A stretch of 14,982 nucleotides of DNA from JAMLIO01 sp031412575 (GTDB lineage Bacteria > Bdellovibrionota > Bdellovibrionia > Bdellovibrionales > UBA1609). Below the pieces are notes generated by a model that was not told the DNA's origin, made no database searches, and saw only the letters and a program-made list of their open reading frames with translations. Of the stretch, positions 6,298 to 13,251 are shown piece by piece. Every line of letters starts with the position of its first letter. The first letter of the stretch is position 1. The position numbers were made by a program, and so were the translations under genes. Location of the stretch: assembly GCA_031412575.1 (NCBI GenBank), contig JANODG010000193.1, positions 1-14,982 of the forward strand. Direction: 5' to 3'.

Positions 6298-7718
6298 TAA
6301 ATTAGGTCTAATGGGTCATCAACTGCAATGGATTCTAAGTCTTCCTGGTCTTTTGATTTCTCAACAGATGATTCGTCTTGATCAGATTTAGCTTCAACCA
6401 TATCTAGATCTTCCATTGCAGGCACATCAGAGTTCATTTTAAGATCGTAACGTTGTAACCACTTTTCATCTTTAGGATCTACCGTGTCCCCTAAAATTAA
6501 GGCCTCACGAATACCTTCTGCACGGTCGCGATCGCGGGATTCTTTTTGTTTTTGTTTTTCGATTTCAAAAAATTCAGTCTCAGTTGAAATTCCTGATAAC
6601 TGCTCCGTGATTTTACCAAGTTCTTCTTCGCCAATAGAATAACTTGAAGCTTCGAAATTTTCTTCCAATTTACCAGTAAGTTCAGACAAAGTTTGTTTGT
6701 CTTCGTCTTCTCCGATACCCTCTGGTAATAGCTCTTCAATTTCTGAAAGGGATGGAAGTTCGCTTAAATTTCTTAAACCAAATATCTCTAAAAACTTTTT
6801 AGTTGTTTTATACTGCATTGGTCGTCCAGGAAGTTCACTCTTTCCATCAAAAGCCACAAGACCCTTATCCATTAAGGCGCGGATCAAGTGACCTGACTCT
6901 ACCCCACGAATTTCGTCCACTTGAGATTTCACACAAGGCTGCTTGTACGCGACGACAGATAAAGTTTCTAAAGAAGGACCGGTCAATTTAAACACTTTAG
7001 GCTTTAAGATTTTTTTAATAAAATCTTGGTTGTCTGGTTTTGTTCGTAACTGGTAAGCGCCGTCGATTTCTTCTAGGGACACACCACGACGAGAGTTCAC
7101 AAAATCAATTTTTACTTCGTTAAGAAGTTCTTTAATTTTTTTGTTCGTGATATTGGTATTTTCAAACGCATTTTTAAATGTTGTTAAGCCCACAGGCCGA
7201 TCAGAAATGAATAATAAAGATTCCATAATAGATATTGCGTGATCATCTGTGATTTGCATCAATTCTGGGTCAGATTCAGAAACTAATAAAAGCTCTTCTC
7301 CCATTTCCTGCATATTGTCTTCAACTGCATCATCATCCGAACTAGTCAGATCAAAGACATCCTTCTCGGCTGTACCTTCATTAAGTACATCCGTATTTGA
7401 TTCTAGATCTAAAATATCACTTTCGGTCAGAAACCCAGTAAGCTCATGACTTAAAGCCGACAAATCGTCTGCCGTGGTCGGCTTTGAAGATGCAACCAGA
7501 ACATTTTCATCTTCATTATTTTTTGTATTTAACTCGTTAACCAAAGATTCAACATAATCTAGGCTTAGAGCATCACTTTGTTTAAATAAAAGGTTTAAGG
7601 GATCTTCTTCTGTCGATTCAAAAGAAAAATTCGGGTTCACTTCGTCTAATAAAAAAGAATCCGATTTTTTATTATTGTTAACGCTTTCTTTTACATTTTT
7701 TTTCTTTTTTTTGCTCAT
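6297..7718 (-). CDS. scpB: Segregation and condensation protein B with long terminal extensions
   Basis: ScpB dimers bind ScpA and Smc to form the bacterial condensin that compacts and separates chromosomes in the cytoplasm. The conserved double winged-helix core is at about 158-333, with SLETLSVVAYKQP (249-261), VDEIRGV (267-273) and GRPMQYKTTKKFLEIFGL (298-315), all textbook ScpB. The protein is 473 residues against roughly 180-250 for usual ScpB. About 157 residues precede the core, starting with a lysine run (KKKKK at 3-7) and then becoming strongly acidic, and about 140 follow it, rich in Glu and Lys with likely coiled-coil stretches near 380-405. The extensions look disordered and may mediate regulation or DNA contacts. 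An AGGG about 7 nt before the ATG supports the start, 21 nt after scpA. Confidence 0.94.
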   Translation of the reverse strand: MSKKKKKNVKESVNNNKKSDSFLLDEVNPNFSFESTEEDPLNLLFKQSDALSLDYVESLVNELNTKNNEDENVLVASSKPTTADDLSALSHELTGFLTESDILDLESNTDVLNEGTAEKDVFDLTSSDDDAVEDNMQEMGEELLLVSESDPELMQITDDHAISIMESLLFISDRPVGLTTFKNAFENTNITNKKIKELLNEVKIDFVNSRRGVSLEEIDGAYQLRTKPDNQDFIKKILKPKVFKLTGPSLETLSVVAYKQPCVKSQVDEIRGVESGHLIRALMDKGLVAFDGKSELPGRPMQYKTTKKFLEIFGLRNLSELPSLSEIEELLPEGIGEDEDKQTLSELTGKLEENFEASSYSIGEEELGKITEQLSGISTETEFFEIEKQKQKESRDRDRAEGIREALILGDTVDPKDEKWLQRYDLKMNSDVPAMEDLDMVEAKSDQDESSVEKSKDQEDLESIAVDDPLDLI

Positions 7719-7739
7719 TTAAATCCCTAAGCTTAAGTC

Positions 7740-8852
7740 TTAAACAAGACTATCTACTTCTTCTTCCTCTGAGTTTAAACCCAAAAGTTTTTCTTCATCT
7801 TCAATTTCTGTGTCTGTTGCCAATTCTAAAAAATTTAAACTTTGAATTTCTTCTGAAGGTAAAGAGCTTTCTAAATCTTTTCTTATTTCATCGACTAAAG
7901 CTTCGGCGGTTTCATGCACGCTAGCCGAAACTAAGGCTTGGTCATCGTCTTTTTTGCGCTCCGACAAGCTTAATTGCGGACTGGCCGCTAGCGCACTTTC
8001 CTCGGGTTCGTCATCTTCAAAATTTAGACTTACTGTTTCTTCTTTAAATAATTCAGTCACACGCTCTTCGGCATCAAGTATTTCATACTCTTCGACTTGA
8101 GAAATCACATCCCCATCAATATCCGTTAAAGCCTCAACGTGAATGTCTCCGTAATTATCGGTTTGAAAAACTCTGACTAACCCTAGCTTTCCAAGTTCAA
8201 GTAGAGATAAAAATGTGATCAGTAACCTAGATTTGTTTTGTTCTGGTTTTACTTTTTCATTTTTTAGAATTTCAAAAAAACTCACCCAAGTTCCTGGGAT
8301 CAAATACTTTTTGATCTCTAAGATTCTAGAGGCCACCGACTGCATTCTTTGACTGACCCTGTGTACAGCCGTTTTTGCACGCTTCACAGTTCTTCTGTAG
8401 GTTGAAATTAAACCAAATAAGGCATTATCTTCAACCCAGATCGAATCATCGACCCCTTCTGGCATAGGTTCTTTTGCACCCTTAAGCCAAACATCACGAT
8501 TTAATAAAGTCCTTGAATATAAGTTTATGGACGCTTCTTTATAACGTTGATAATCTAAAAGTTTTTGAACAAGTTCTTTTCTTGGATCTTCAGGCAAATC
8601 ATCTTCATCCGATAACTTATGATCCGGTAAAAGCATTCTAGATTTAATGTGAATTAAAGTCGCGGCCATGGAAATAAAATCACCGGCATTTTCTAAATCT
8701 AAAGTGTTCATATTTTTGATGTAGGCTAAATACTGACCAGTAATTTGGAAAATATTGATATTCATAATATCCATCTCTTCTTTACGGATAAGGTAAAGCA
8801 GTAGACCCATTGGGCCCTCAAACTGATTAAGATGAATTGTTACACCTGACAT
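7740..8852 (-). CDS. scpA: Segregation and condensation protein A with acidic C-terminal tail
   Basis: ScpA is the kleisin that bridges the Smc heads and binds ScpB in the Smc-ScpAB condensin. The N-terminal Smc-neck-binding region carries FEGPMGLLLYLIRKEEMDI (11-29) and AGDFISMAATLIHIKSRMLLP (56-76). The C-terminal winged helix that caps the Smc head is LLITFLSLLELGKLGLVRVFQ (210-230), followed by a short strand to about 245. The protein is 370 residues, about 120 longer than typical; residues 250-370 are a low-complexity acidic tail rich in Glu, Asp, Ser and Leu, unlike the core. It is the first gene of the scpA-scpB-uppP operon. No Shine-Dalgarno is visible before the ATG. Neither smc nor rluB is beside it in this window. 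Confidence 0.95.
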   Translation of the reverse strand: MSGVTIHLNQFEGPMGLLLYLIRKEEMDIMNINIFQITGQYLAYIKNMNTLDLENAGDFISMAATLIHIKSRMLLPDHKLSDEDDLPEDPRKELVQKLLDYQRYKEASINLYSRTLLNRDVWLKGAKEPMPEGVDDSIWVEDNALFGLISTYRRTVKRAKTAVHRVSQRMQSVASRILEIKKYLIPGTWVSFFEILKNEKVKPEQNKSRLLITFLSLLELGKLGLVRVFQTDNYGDIHVEALTDIDGDVISQVEEYEILDAEERVTELFKEETVSLNFEDDEPEESALAASPQLSLSERKKDDDQALVSASVHETAEALVDEIRKDLESSLPSEEIQSLNFLELATDTEIEDEEKLLGLNSEEEEVDSLV

Positions 8853-8888
8853 AAACCAACTTTTTAAAAACTGTTAAAAATACTTATT

Positions 8889-8940
8889 GCTCTTTCAGCC
8901 CACCGGGTTAGTCCCAAAAAGCTTACGCTCTTTAAGCCCA
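8889..8940. repeat. Direct repeat pair with hairpin upstream of scpA
   Basis: GCTCTTTCAGCCCA (8889-8902) recurs as GCTCTTTAAGCCCA (8927-8940), 13 of 14 bases identical, start to start 38 bp. The second copy also takes part in a hairpin: AAAAAGC (8916-8922), loop TTAC, GCTCTTT (8927-8933). On the minus strand this has a GTAA tetraloop, 7 pairs including one wobble, and a U-rich 3' side. It lies about 65 bp before the scpA ATG and could be an operator pair, part of a leader structure or a weak attenuator. Confidence 0.4.
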
Positions 8941-9045
8941 ATCCTTATTGAAACAAGATACAAATCAAAGGTCCAGTAAAAATAGTTTGTTTTTCTTGAA
9001 GCTCAACTTAAATTTATAGTCTGCAAAAAAATAAGGATCAATTCT

Positions 9046-9074
9046 TTGATATGACATGAAGTTGATTTTTTAAT
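9046..9074 (+). promoter_or_regulatory. Likely sigma-70 promoter for the 9196 gene
   Basis: TTGATA (9046-9051) and TTTAAT (9069-9074) each match consensus at 5 of 6 positions and are separated by 17 nt. The predicted start near 9081 gives a 5' leader of about 115 nt before the ATG at 9196. Confidence 0.5.
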
Positions 9075-9093
9075 TCTAGGAGCTAACAAAAAA

Positions 9094-9105
9094 TTAACAT
9101 GTTAA
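9094..9105. promoter_or_regulatory. 12-bp palindrome in the leader of the 9196 gene
   Basis: TTAACATGTTAA is a perfect palindrome located about 13-24 nt downstream of the predicted transcription start, a common place for a repressor site. No cognate regulator is apparent in this window, and palindromes of this size can arise by chance in AT-rich DNA. Confidence 0.3.
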
Positions 9106-9195
9106 AGGCGCTTAGCACCTTGTAATTCTTAACTCGTAGAATATCTAGGTGTACGGAGTTTTAACTTTGAGAATAACATATCCAGGGGGATACAG

Positions 9196-9822
9196 ATGAA
9201 ATTGTTTATTTTAATAGCAATCACCGCACTGAGCCTAAATTCGTTTGCAGGAAACACGAAAGAACTACCAAAAATCGAATTGATGGAGTCTGCCATCAGT
9301 CTTGATATTGATCAGGACGGTAAACTTGATTTAGCTTTTCTAACTACTGCTGATTTTGACGATGCCGAATATCTGACTTTATGGGTCAAACTTTTCGGTG
9401 ATACAGATTACTTCAAATTCGGTGACATCTCATTAAATAACAATGGCGGAATGTACGGCGTTGGCAGTCAGTTGCAAGCTAACGATTCAGGTTCACTTCA
9501 AGTGTATTCTTACAACGAAGCGATTGGGCGAAGCCGATGGTCCTCAACTATCACGATTGCTTACAGAAAAAATGCTCTTGTGCTTGCTGGTTTTACATAC
9601 TCTGAGCGTGACACATTAGATTTGTCTAACAGCACTTGTGACATCAATTTACTTAGCAAAAAAGGCGAATACGAATCGACCCTTAACGAGAGCACAGGCA
9701 AAGCAACATTTGATGTTAGCCCAAGCGATGTCTTAAGGTTAGAAAATGCTAGCTATGATAACCTGATCAACACTTACCTCAACAACTACTGCAACACGTT
9801 TGATATTCACGAAGAGGAATAA
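9196..9822 (+). CDS. Exported protein of unknown function with an Asp-rich calcium-type loop
   Basis: This 208-residue protein begins with a clear Sec signal peptide (MKLFILIAITALSLNSFA, cleavage likely after residue 18), so the mature protein of about 190 residues is probably periplasmic or extracellular. Near the mature N-terminus, SLDIDQDGKLDLAFL (35-49) is a DxDxDG loop like those that bind calcium in FG-GAP/VCBS and dockerin-type repeats; only one clear copy is present. The rest is predicted mostly beta, with GRSRWSSTITIAYRKNALVLAGFTY near the middle and two cysteines (148 and 199) that could form a disulfide. There is no lipobox and no catalytic signature. A strong AGGGGGA Shine-Dalgarno, 5 nt before the ATG, fixes the start. 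It has its own promoter and stands 90 nt before another exported orphan on the same strand. I do not recognise the family. Confidence 0.75.
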   Translation: MKLFILIAITALSLNSFAGNTKELPKIELMESAISLDIDQDGKLDLAFLTTADFDDAEYLTLWVKLFGDTDYFKFGDISLNNNGGMYGVGSQLQANDSGSLQVYSYNEAIGRSRWSSTITIAYRKNALVLAGFTYSERDTLDLSNSTCDINLLSKKGEYESTLNESTGKATFDVSPSDVLRLENASYDNLINTYLNNYCNTFDIHEEE

Positions 9823-9912
9823 AACACACTTCGAGTGAAAAATTTTACATAACTCATCCACATTAAACCTGTAATCATAGATTATGCCTGATTTTTAAGA
9901 TATCACAGGCCT

Positions 9913-10581
9913 ATGGAAATTTTTAAAAACAAGTCTTACGCTTTATTAGTCGCGATCTTTATTTTTAGTATAGATATTGCCTTTGCCCAAACCTCAGATC
10001 TAGAAGATCAACCCACAATTTCAAACCATCAATATATCGAAAGTGAAATTGCTAAACTTTCTGAAGCTACGATCAGTTTTGATAACTTAAGATCGTCATT
10101 TAGTCGTGTTCCAGAATACAAAACCTCGTGTTATGCGAGCCCATCAACTGAAAACAACGCCGAGGCAAGTAAGTTATTTAAAAAGCATTTGCCAAATTAT
10201 TTAGAAGGGTCACTAGGTTTTGATTTTGCGATGTTTGATTTGGGCTTCAATATTTTTCAAAAAACAGATTTAAATTGGGTTGATGGGCAAAATGAATTTC
10301 AACTGAGCTGTATTGCCAATGGCGATGGTTGTATTTCTCTAAATCAATCCACAGAGTCCAAATTTACGCACTTAGAGCCAAATGAAGATTACAGTCCCGA
10401 CAGTTTAAAAACAGAAACTTGGGCTAATTATATTTTGGACTTAAGTACAATATATTCAGAGTTAACTATTGGTCTTTCAACAAAGGAATTCGACTGGATT
10501 GGTCGAGAATCAAAATCTGTAACTTACCAAGTTAATTACTTGTGTGTTTCTAGGTTACAAAACTATCAAACGGAGCTTTAA
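9913..10581 (+). CDS. Exported protein of unknown function with four cysteines
   Basis: This 222-residue ORF starts with a signal peptide: basic KNK at 5-7, a hydrophobic core at about 9-22, and a likely cleavage after AFA (residue 25) giving an N-terminal Gln. The mature protein is acidic, with cysteines at 73, 133, 140 and 211, enough for two disulfides in the periplasm or outside the cell. There is no lipobox, transmembrane helix or enzyme motif I recognise. The sequence is low in repeats and reads as a compact globular domain. A weak AGG lies just before the ATG. It follows the 9196 gene by 90 nt on the same strand with no clear hairpin terminator between them, so co-expression is possible. 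It is convergent with the M50 peptidase gene, 18 nt away. Confidence 0.72.
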   Translation: MEIFKNKSYALLVAIFIFSIDIAFAQTSDLEDQPTISNHQYIESEIAKLSEATISFDNLRSSFSRVPEYKTSCYASPSTENNAEASKLFKKHLPNYLEGSLGFDFAMFDLGFNIFQKTDLNWVDGQNEFQLSCIANGDGCISLNQSTESKFTHLEPNEDYSPDSLKTETWANYILDLSTIYSELTIGLSTKEFDWIGRESKSVTYQVNYLCVSRLQNYQTEL

Positions 10582-10599
10582 ATTTTAATTTATTTTTCA

Positions 10600-11277
10600 C
10601 TAAATCAAATAGTGAAAGATGTAGCCCGATATTCCTAAAAGAATCTTCGCTGTCTGCATAATAGGAAATATTAAAAACGAGCCTCCTCCACTCATGCTGT
10701 CCGCAACGATTAAAATGAATAATCCAATACCAATAGCTTGGCTGTTGTCTTCAAGCCAGTTGTTAATGTGCTCAGGTAAAAATCTAGCCAGAATCTTCCC
10801 ACCATCTAAAGGGTGCACAGGAATGAGGTTAAAAAAGGCCAAAGATAAATTAACGAGTAAGAATAATTCCAAGATCGAAGAAATGACCTGAGCATAGTTG
10901 GGAATCGGAGTGAACCTTGAGTTTAAACCAACTAATAATGCACTCACAAAAGCTAAAACAATATTCGATCCCGGTCCTGCTAAAGCAATCCAAAACATAT
11001 CTTTCCTTGGGTGGGATAAATTTCTTTCATTCACAGGCACAGGCTTAGCCCACCCAAAGAAAAATCCACCAGAAATAATAGCGATCATCGGGAAAACCAC
11101 AGTCCCCAAAGGGTCCATGTGGGCCGTTGGATTTAACGTCAATCGCCCCATACGTTCAGCGGTTAAATCACCAAGTCTTCGAGCCATCCACGCGTGGGCC
11201 CATTCATGAAAGCAAAGGGCAAATAAAAATGGCACATAGATTAAAGAAATCTTTTCACCAATTTGAGCAAAATCCAT
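10600..11277 (-). CDS. Site-2 protease-like M50 zinc metalloprotease
   Basis: This 225-residue polytopic membrane protein belongs to the compact M50B group, which would cleave transmembrane segments within the membrane. The zinc site is complete: HEWAH (His24, Glu25, His28) in the first helix after an N-terminal LIYVPFLFALCF stretch, and NLIPVHPLDGG (150-160) supplying Asp158. WIALAGPGSNIVLAF (96-110) is the standard third conserved segment. No PDZ domain is present, unlike RseP, so it matches the short YwhC/SpoIVFB-like forms. No substrate is obvious in the window. An AAGG lies about 8 nt before the ATG. It starts 32 nt after the acyl-CoA dehydrogenase stop on the same strand and is probably co-transcribed with it, without evident functional connection. 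Confidence 0.92.
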   Translation of the reverse strand: MDFAQIGEKISLIYVPFLFALCFHEWAHAWMARRLGDLTAERMGRLTLNPTAHMDPLGTVVFPMIAIISGGFFFGWAKPVPVNERNLSHPRKDMFWIALAGPGSNIVLAFVSALLVGLNSRFTPIPNYAQVISSILELFLLVNLSLAFFNLIPVHPLDGGKILARFLPEHINNWLEDNSQAIGIGLFILIVADSMSGGGSFLIFPIMQTAKILLGISGYIFHYLI

Positions 11278-11309
11278 TTGTTAACCTTTTTTTCGAAATC
11301 TTTTTAAAA

Positions 11310-12455
11310 TTAAGACAATTCCATTTTAGCAATTGTCTGTAGCTGCATGTTTGTAGTGCCTTCATAAATCTGGCCAATCTTAGCATCTCTAAAATACTTT
11401 TCAGCTGGGTATTCGGACGTAAAACCATTTCCACCAAAAAGATCAATGGCCATAGAAGCTACTTTTTCCGCGACTCTGGAAGAGTATAATTTAGCCATGG
11501 CCGCTTCTTTTACAAACTCTTGTCCATTATCTTTTAAGCGAGCCGCATTATAAACTAACAATTTCGCAGCTTCGACTTGTGTGCGCATTTCTGCCAATTG
11601 AAATTGTACACCTTGGAAACTAGAAATGGATTTTCCAAATTGCTCACGAGTTTGAACGTAATTTTTTGCAGCCTCGTAAGCGCCTTGGGCAATCCCAATC
11701 ATTTGCGCTCCAATGCCAATGCGACCTTCATTTAAAGTTTCAATGGCCACTTTATAACCCTTGCCTACATCGCCCAAAATATTTCCTTTTGGAACTTCAC
11801 AATTTTCAAATAACAATTCGCAGGTCGAACTTGCACGAATACCTAATTTTTCTTCTTTTTTACCGATTTTAAAACCGTTGAAACCTCGTTCAACAATAAA
11901 AGCTGTAATCCCTTTGTAACCTGCAGCTGGGTCAACATTCGCAAAAACAATAAAAACATTAGATTCATTGGCATTTGTGATCCAAAGTTTATTACCATTA
12001 AGAATATATTTATCACCTTTTAGTTCCGCTTTAAGTTTTAAGGCAAATGCGTCGGATCCACTTGAGCTTTCACTTAAAGCATATGCCCCAACCCACTCTT
12101 GGGCCATTTTTGGAAGGTATCTTTCTTTCATGGCTTCGTTACCCCATTTAAGAAAAGCGTTCGTCACAAGAGTATTTTGCACATCTACAAGCACACTGAC
12201 AGACGCATCAACTTTCCCTAACTCTTCAACAGCAATACATGCTGTTGTGAAAGAAGCACCTAACCCGCCGTAATTTTCTGGAGTTTCAATTCCCATCAAT
12301 CCCATTTCAAAAAACTTAGTGACTAAACCTGGATCCATTTTAGCTTCGTGATCCATTTTACTTACTAAGGGCTTCACTTCAGATTGTGCAAACTCAGCAA
12401 TGGCTTGTTTGAATGCTAAATCATCTTCGCTAAATTGTGTCAGAGCTGTGGACAT
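11310..12455 (-). CDS. Acyl-CoA dehydrogenase, short or branched chain type
   Basis: This cytoplasmic FAD enzyme catalyses alpha,beta-dehydrogenation of acyl-CoA, the first step of fatty acid or branched amino acid breakdown, passing electrons to ETF. It is 381 residues, the normal length. The FAD/substrate signature GAYALSESSSGSDA (123-136) and the motif WITNANESNVFIVFA (158-172) are present. The arginine motif REQFGKSISSFQGVQFQLAEM (270-290) and DLFGGNGF (338-345) follow. The catalytic base is Glu365 in YEGTTNMQ, as in short-chain and 2-methylacyl enzymes, not the isovaleryl or long-chain position. VDVQNTLV (90-97) recalls the short/branched-chain (ACADSB) group, but specificity is inferred only. 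A strong AGGAGAGA (12458-12465) precedes the ATG. Upstream is a 173-bp gap with no gene and no convincing promoter. Confidence 0.94.
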   Translation of the reverse strand: MSTALTQFSEDDLAFKQAIAEFAQSEVKPLVSKMDHEAKMDPGLVTKFFEMGLMGIETPENYGGLGASFTTACIAVEELGKVDASVSVLVDVQNTLVTNAFLKWGNEAMKERYLPKMAQEWVGAYALSESSSGSDAFALKLKAELKGDKYILNGNKLWITNANESNVFIVFANVDPAAGYKGITAFIVERGFNGFKIGKKEEKLGIRASSTCELLFENCEVPKGNILGDVGKGYKVAIETLNEGRIGIGAQMIGIAQGAYEAAKNYVQTREQFGKSISSFQGVQFQLAEMRTQVEAAKLLVYNAARLKDNGQEFVKEAAMAKLYSSRVAEKVASMAIDLFGGNGFTSEYPAEKYFRDAKIGQIYEGTTNMQLQTIAKMELS

Positions 12456-12628
12456 GGTCTCTCCTGGGAATGAATTAAAAATTAAAAAATTTATTTCATC
12501 TTTTGTTATATTTAAAAAGCGTTGAAAAAGTAAGGAAAAAGTAATTCCAAGGTTTAAGTGATATAGGTTTGCTATGACTATAGACCTTACAACCTAAAGC
12601 CAGGTAAATTTGTGACGTCAGATGTTAT

Positions 12629-13096
12629 TTACTTGCCTGAAAAGGTCTTACTGTTAACAGATTTCACTTCCGCTTCAGTCACAGTTTCTGGCAATTGGTT
12701 TAAAGCTTGATAAATGAAAGTTAACACTTGGGCTATTTCTAAGTCTGATAAGGCTAAGGCTGGCATAACCCCATTATAATTCACACCATTAACAGTAATT
12801 ACACCTTTTTTACCGTTCTTTACACTGCTGATGGCTTGAGTTTTAACATCTTTTTTTAGCCAATCGGAGTTGGCTAAGGGCGGATAAACTCCCGACACAC
12901 CTTCACCTACCTTTTGATGGCAACTGGCACATCGGTACAAATAAATTTGATGACCCTTTTCTAAATTGAGGCCATTAGCAAATTGAACTGACTTCGGATT
13001 GTTTAGAGCTTGGAGTTTTTTATTTTTAGTTTCTAGGCTTGTTCGATCGGAACACGCTAAAAACAAAAAAGATATAAAGAAAATTTTTAAGTTCAA
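12629..13096 (-). CDS. Lipoprotein c-type cytochrome, mono-haem
   Basis: This exported electron carrier has 155 residues. The signal peptide ends in a lipobox (LFLAC, Cys15), so the mature protein should be anchored to a membrane by lipid, facing the periplasm. Haem attaches at CASCH (Cys56, Cys59, His60), and the likely distal ligand is Met111 in NGVMPA. The framework GHQIYLYRCASCHQKVGEGVSGVYPPLA is typical of small class I cytochromes c that serve oxidases or reductases. The start codon is TTG (13094-13096), supported by an AAGGG 7 nt upstream and by the signal peptide beginning there. No terminal oxidase, nitrite reductase or cytochrome maturation gene is in the window, so its partner is unknown. 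The HD-domain gene lies 155 nt upstream on the same strand. Confidence 0.9.
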   Translation of the reverse strand: MNLKIFFISFLFLACSDRTSLETKNKKLQALNNPKSVQFANGLNLEKGHQIYLYRCASCHQKVGEGVSGVYPPLANSDWLKKDVKTQAISSVKNGKKGVITVNGVNYNGVMPALALSDLEIAQVLTFIYQALNQLPETVTEAEVKSVNSKTFSGK

Positions 13097-13103
13097 AAAT
13101 TTA

Positions 13104-13108
13104 CCCTT
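13104..13108 (-). promoter_or_regulatory. Ribosome binding site supporting a TTG start
   Basis: On the minus strand AAGGG lies 7 nt before the TTG at 13094-13096. No ATG or GTG in frame gives an equally complete signal peptide, so TTG is the preferred start of the cytochrome c gene. Confidence 0.5.
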
Positions 13109-13251
13109 TTTTATTGGTCGATTTTCAGTAACTTATTTCAATCTCTCACTTTTGTCACTCACGCCGGTAAATCATTCAACAAGATATCAAGCGGGTATTA
13201 TTTTCTTATGACCCTGGATTTATCACCTATTTAATCAACTATTCTGGTGAC

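Larger units (their letters stand above)
8853..9195. other. 343-bp non-coding gap between scpA and a secreted-protein gene
   Basis: This gap separates divergent genes and has no convincing ORF, tRNA or recognised riboswitch. It holds, left to right: the scpA leader, an imperfect direct repeat with a small hairpin (8889-8940), a plus-strand promoter (9046-9074), a 12-bp palindrome just downstream (9094-9105), and a leader of roughly 115 nt ending in a strong Shine-Dalgarno AGGGGGA (9184-9190) before the ATG at 9196. I could not identify a confident scpA promoter. Confidence 0.6.

Noticed and set aside
6497..7449. Open frames overlapping scpB on both strands
   Set aside because: They arise from low-complexity acidic codons of the scpB extensions; composition is Ser/Lys-rich without any recognisable motif.
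9826..9842. CACT-TCG-AGTG hairpin followed by A/T-rich DNA after the 9196 gene
   Set aside because: A 4-bp stem is too short to call a terminator.
10595..10617. Hairpin TTTCACT/AGTGAAA between convergent genes as a terminator
   Set aside because: The stem is only 7 bp with a 9-nt loop, it overlaps the M50 stop codon, and the U-run lies on the 5' side for the plus strand and is absent after the stem on the minus strand.
11255..11446. Small ORF bridging the acyl-CoA dehydrogenase end and M50 start
   Set aside because: It overlaps the catalytic C-terminus of the dehydrogenase in another frame and has no ribosome site or motif.
12613..12620. TGACGTCA palindrome near the cytochrome c stop
   Set aside because: A single 8-bp palindrome at a gene end with no associated promoter is expected by chance; also an imperfect stem around it lacks a U-tract.
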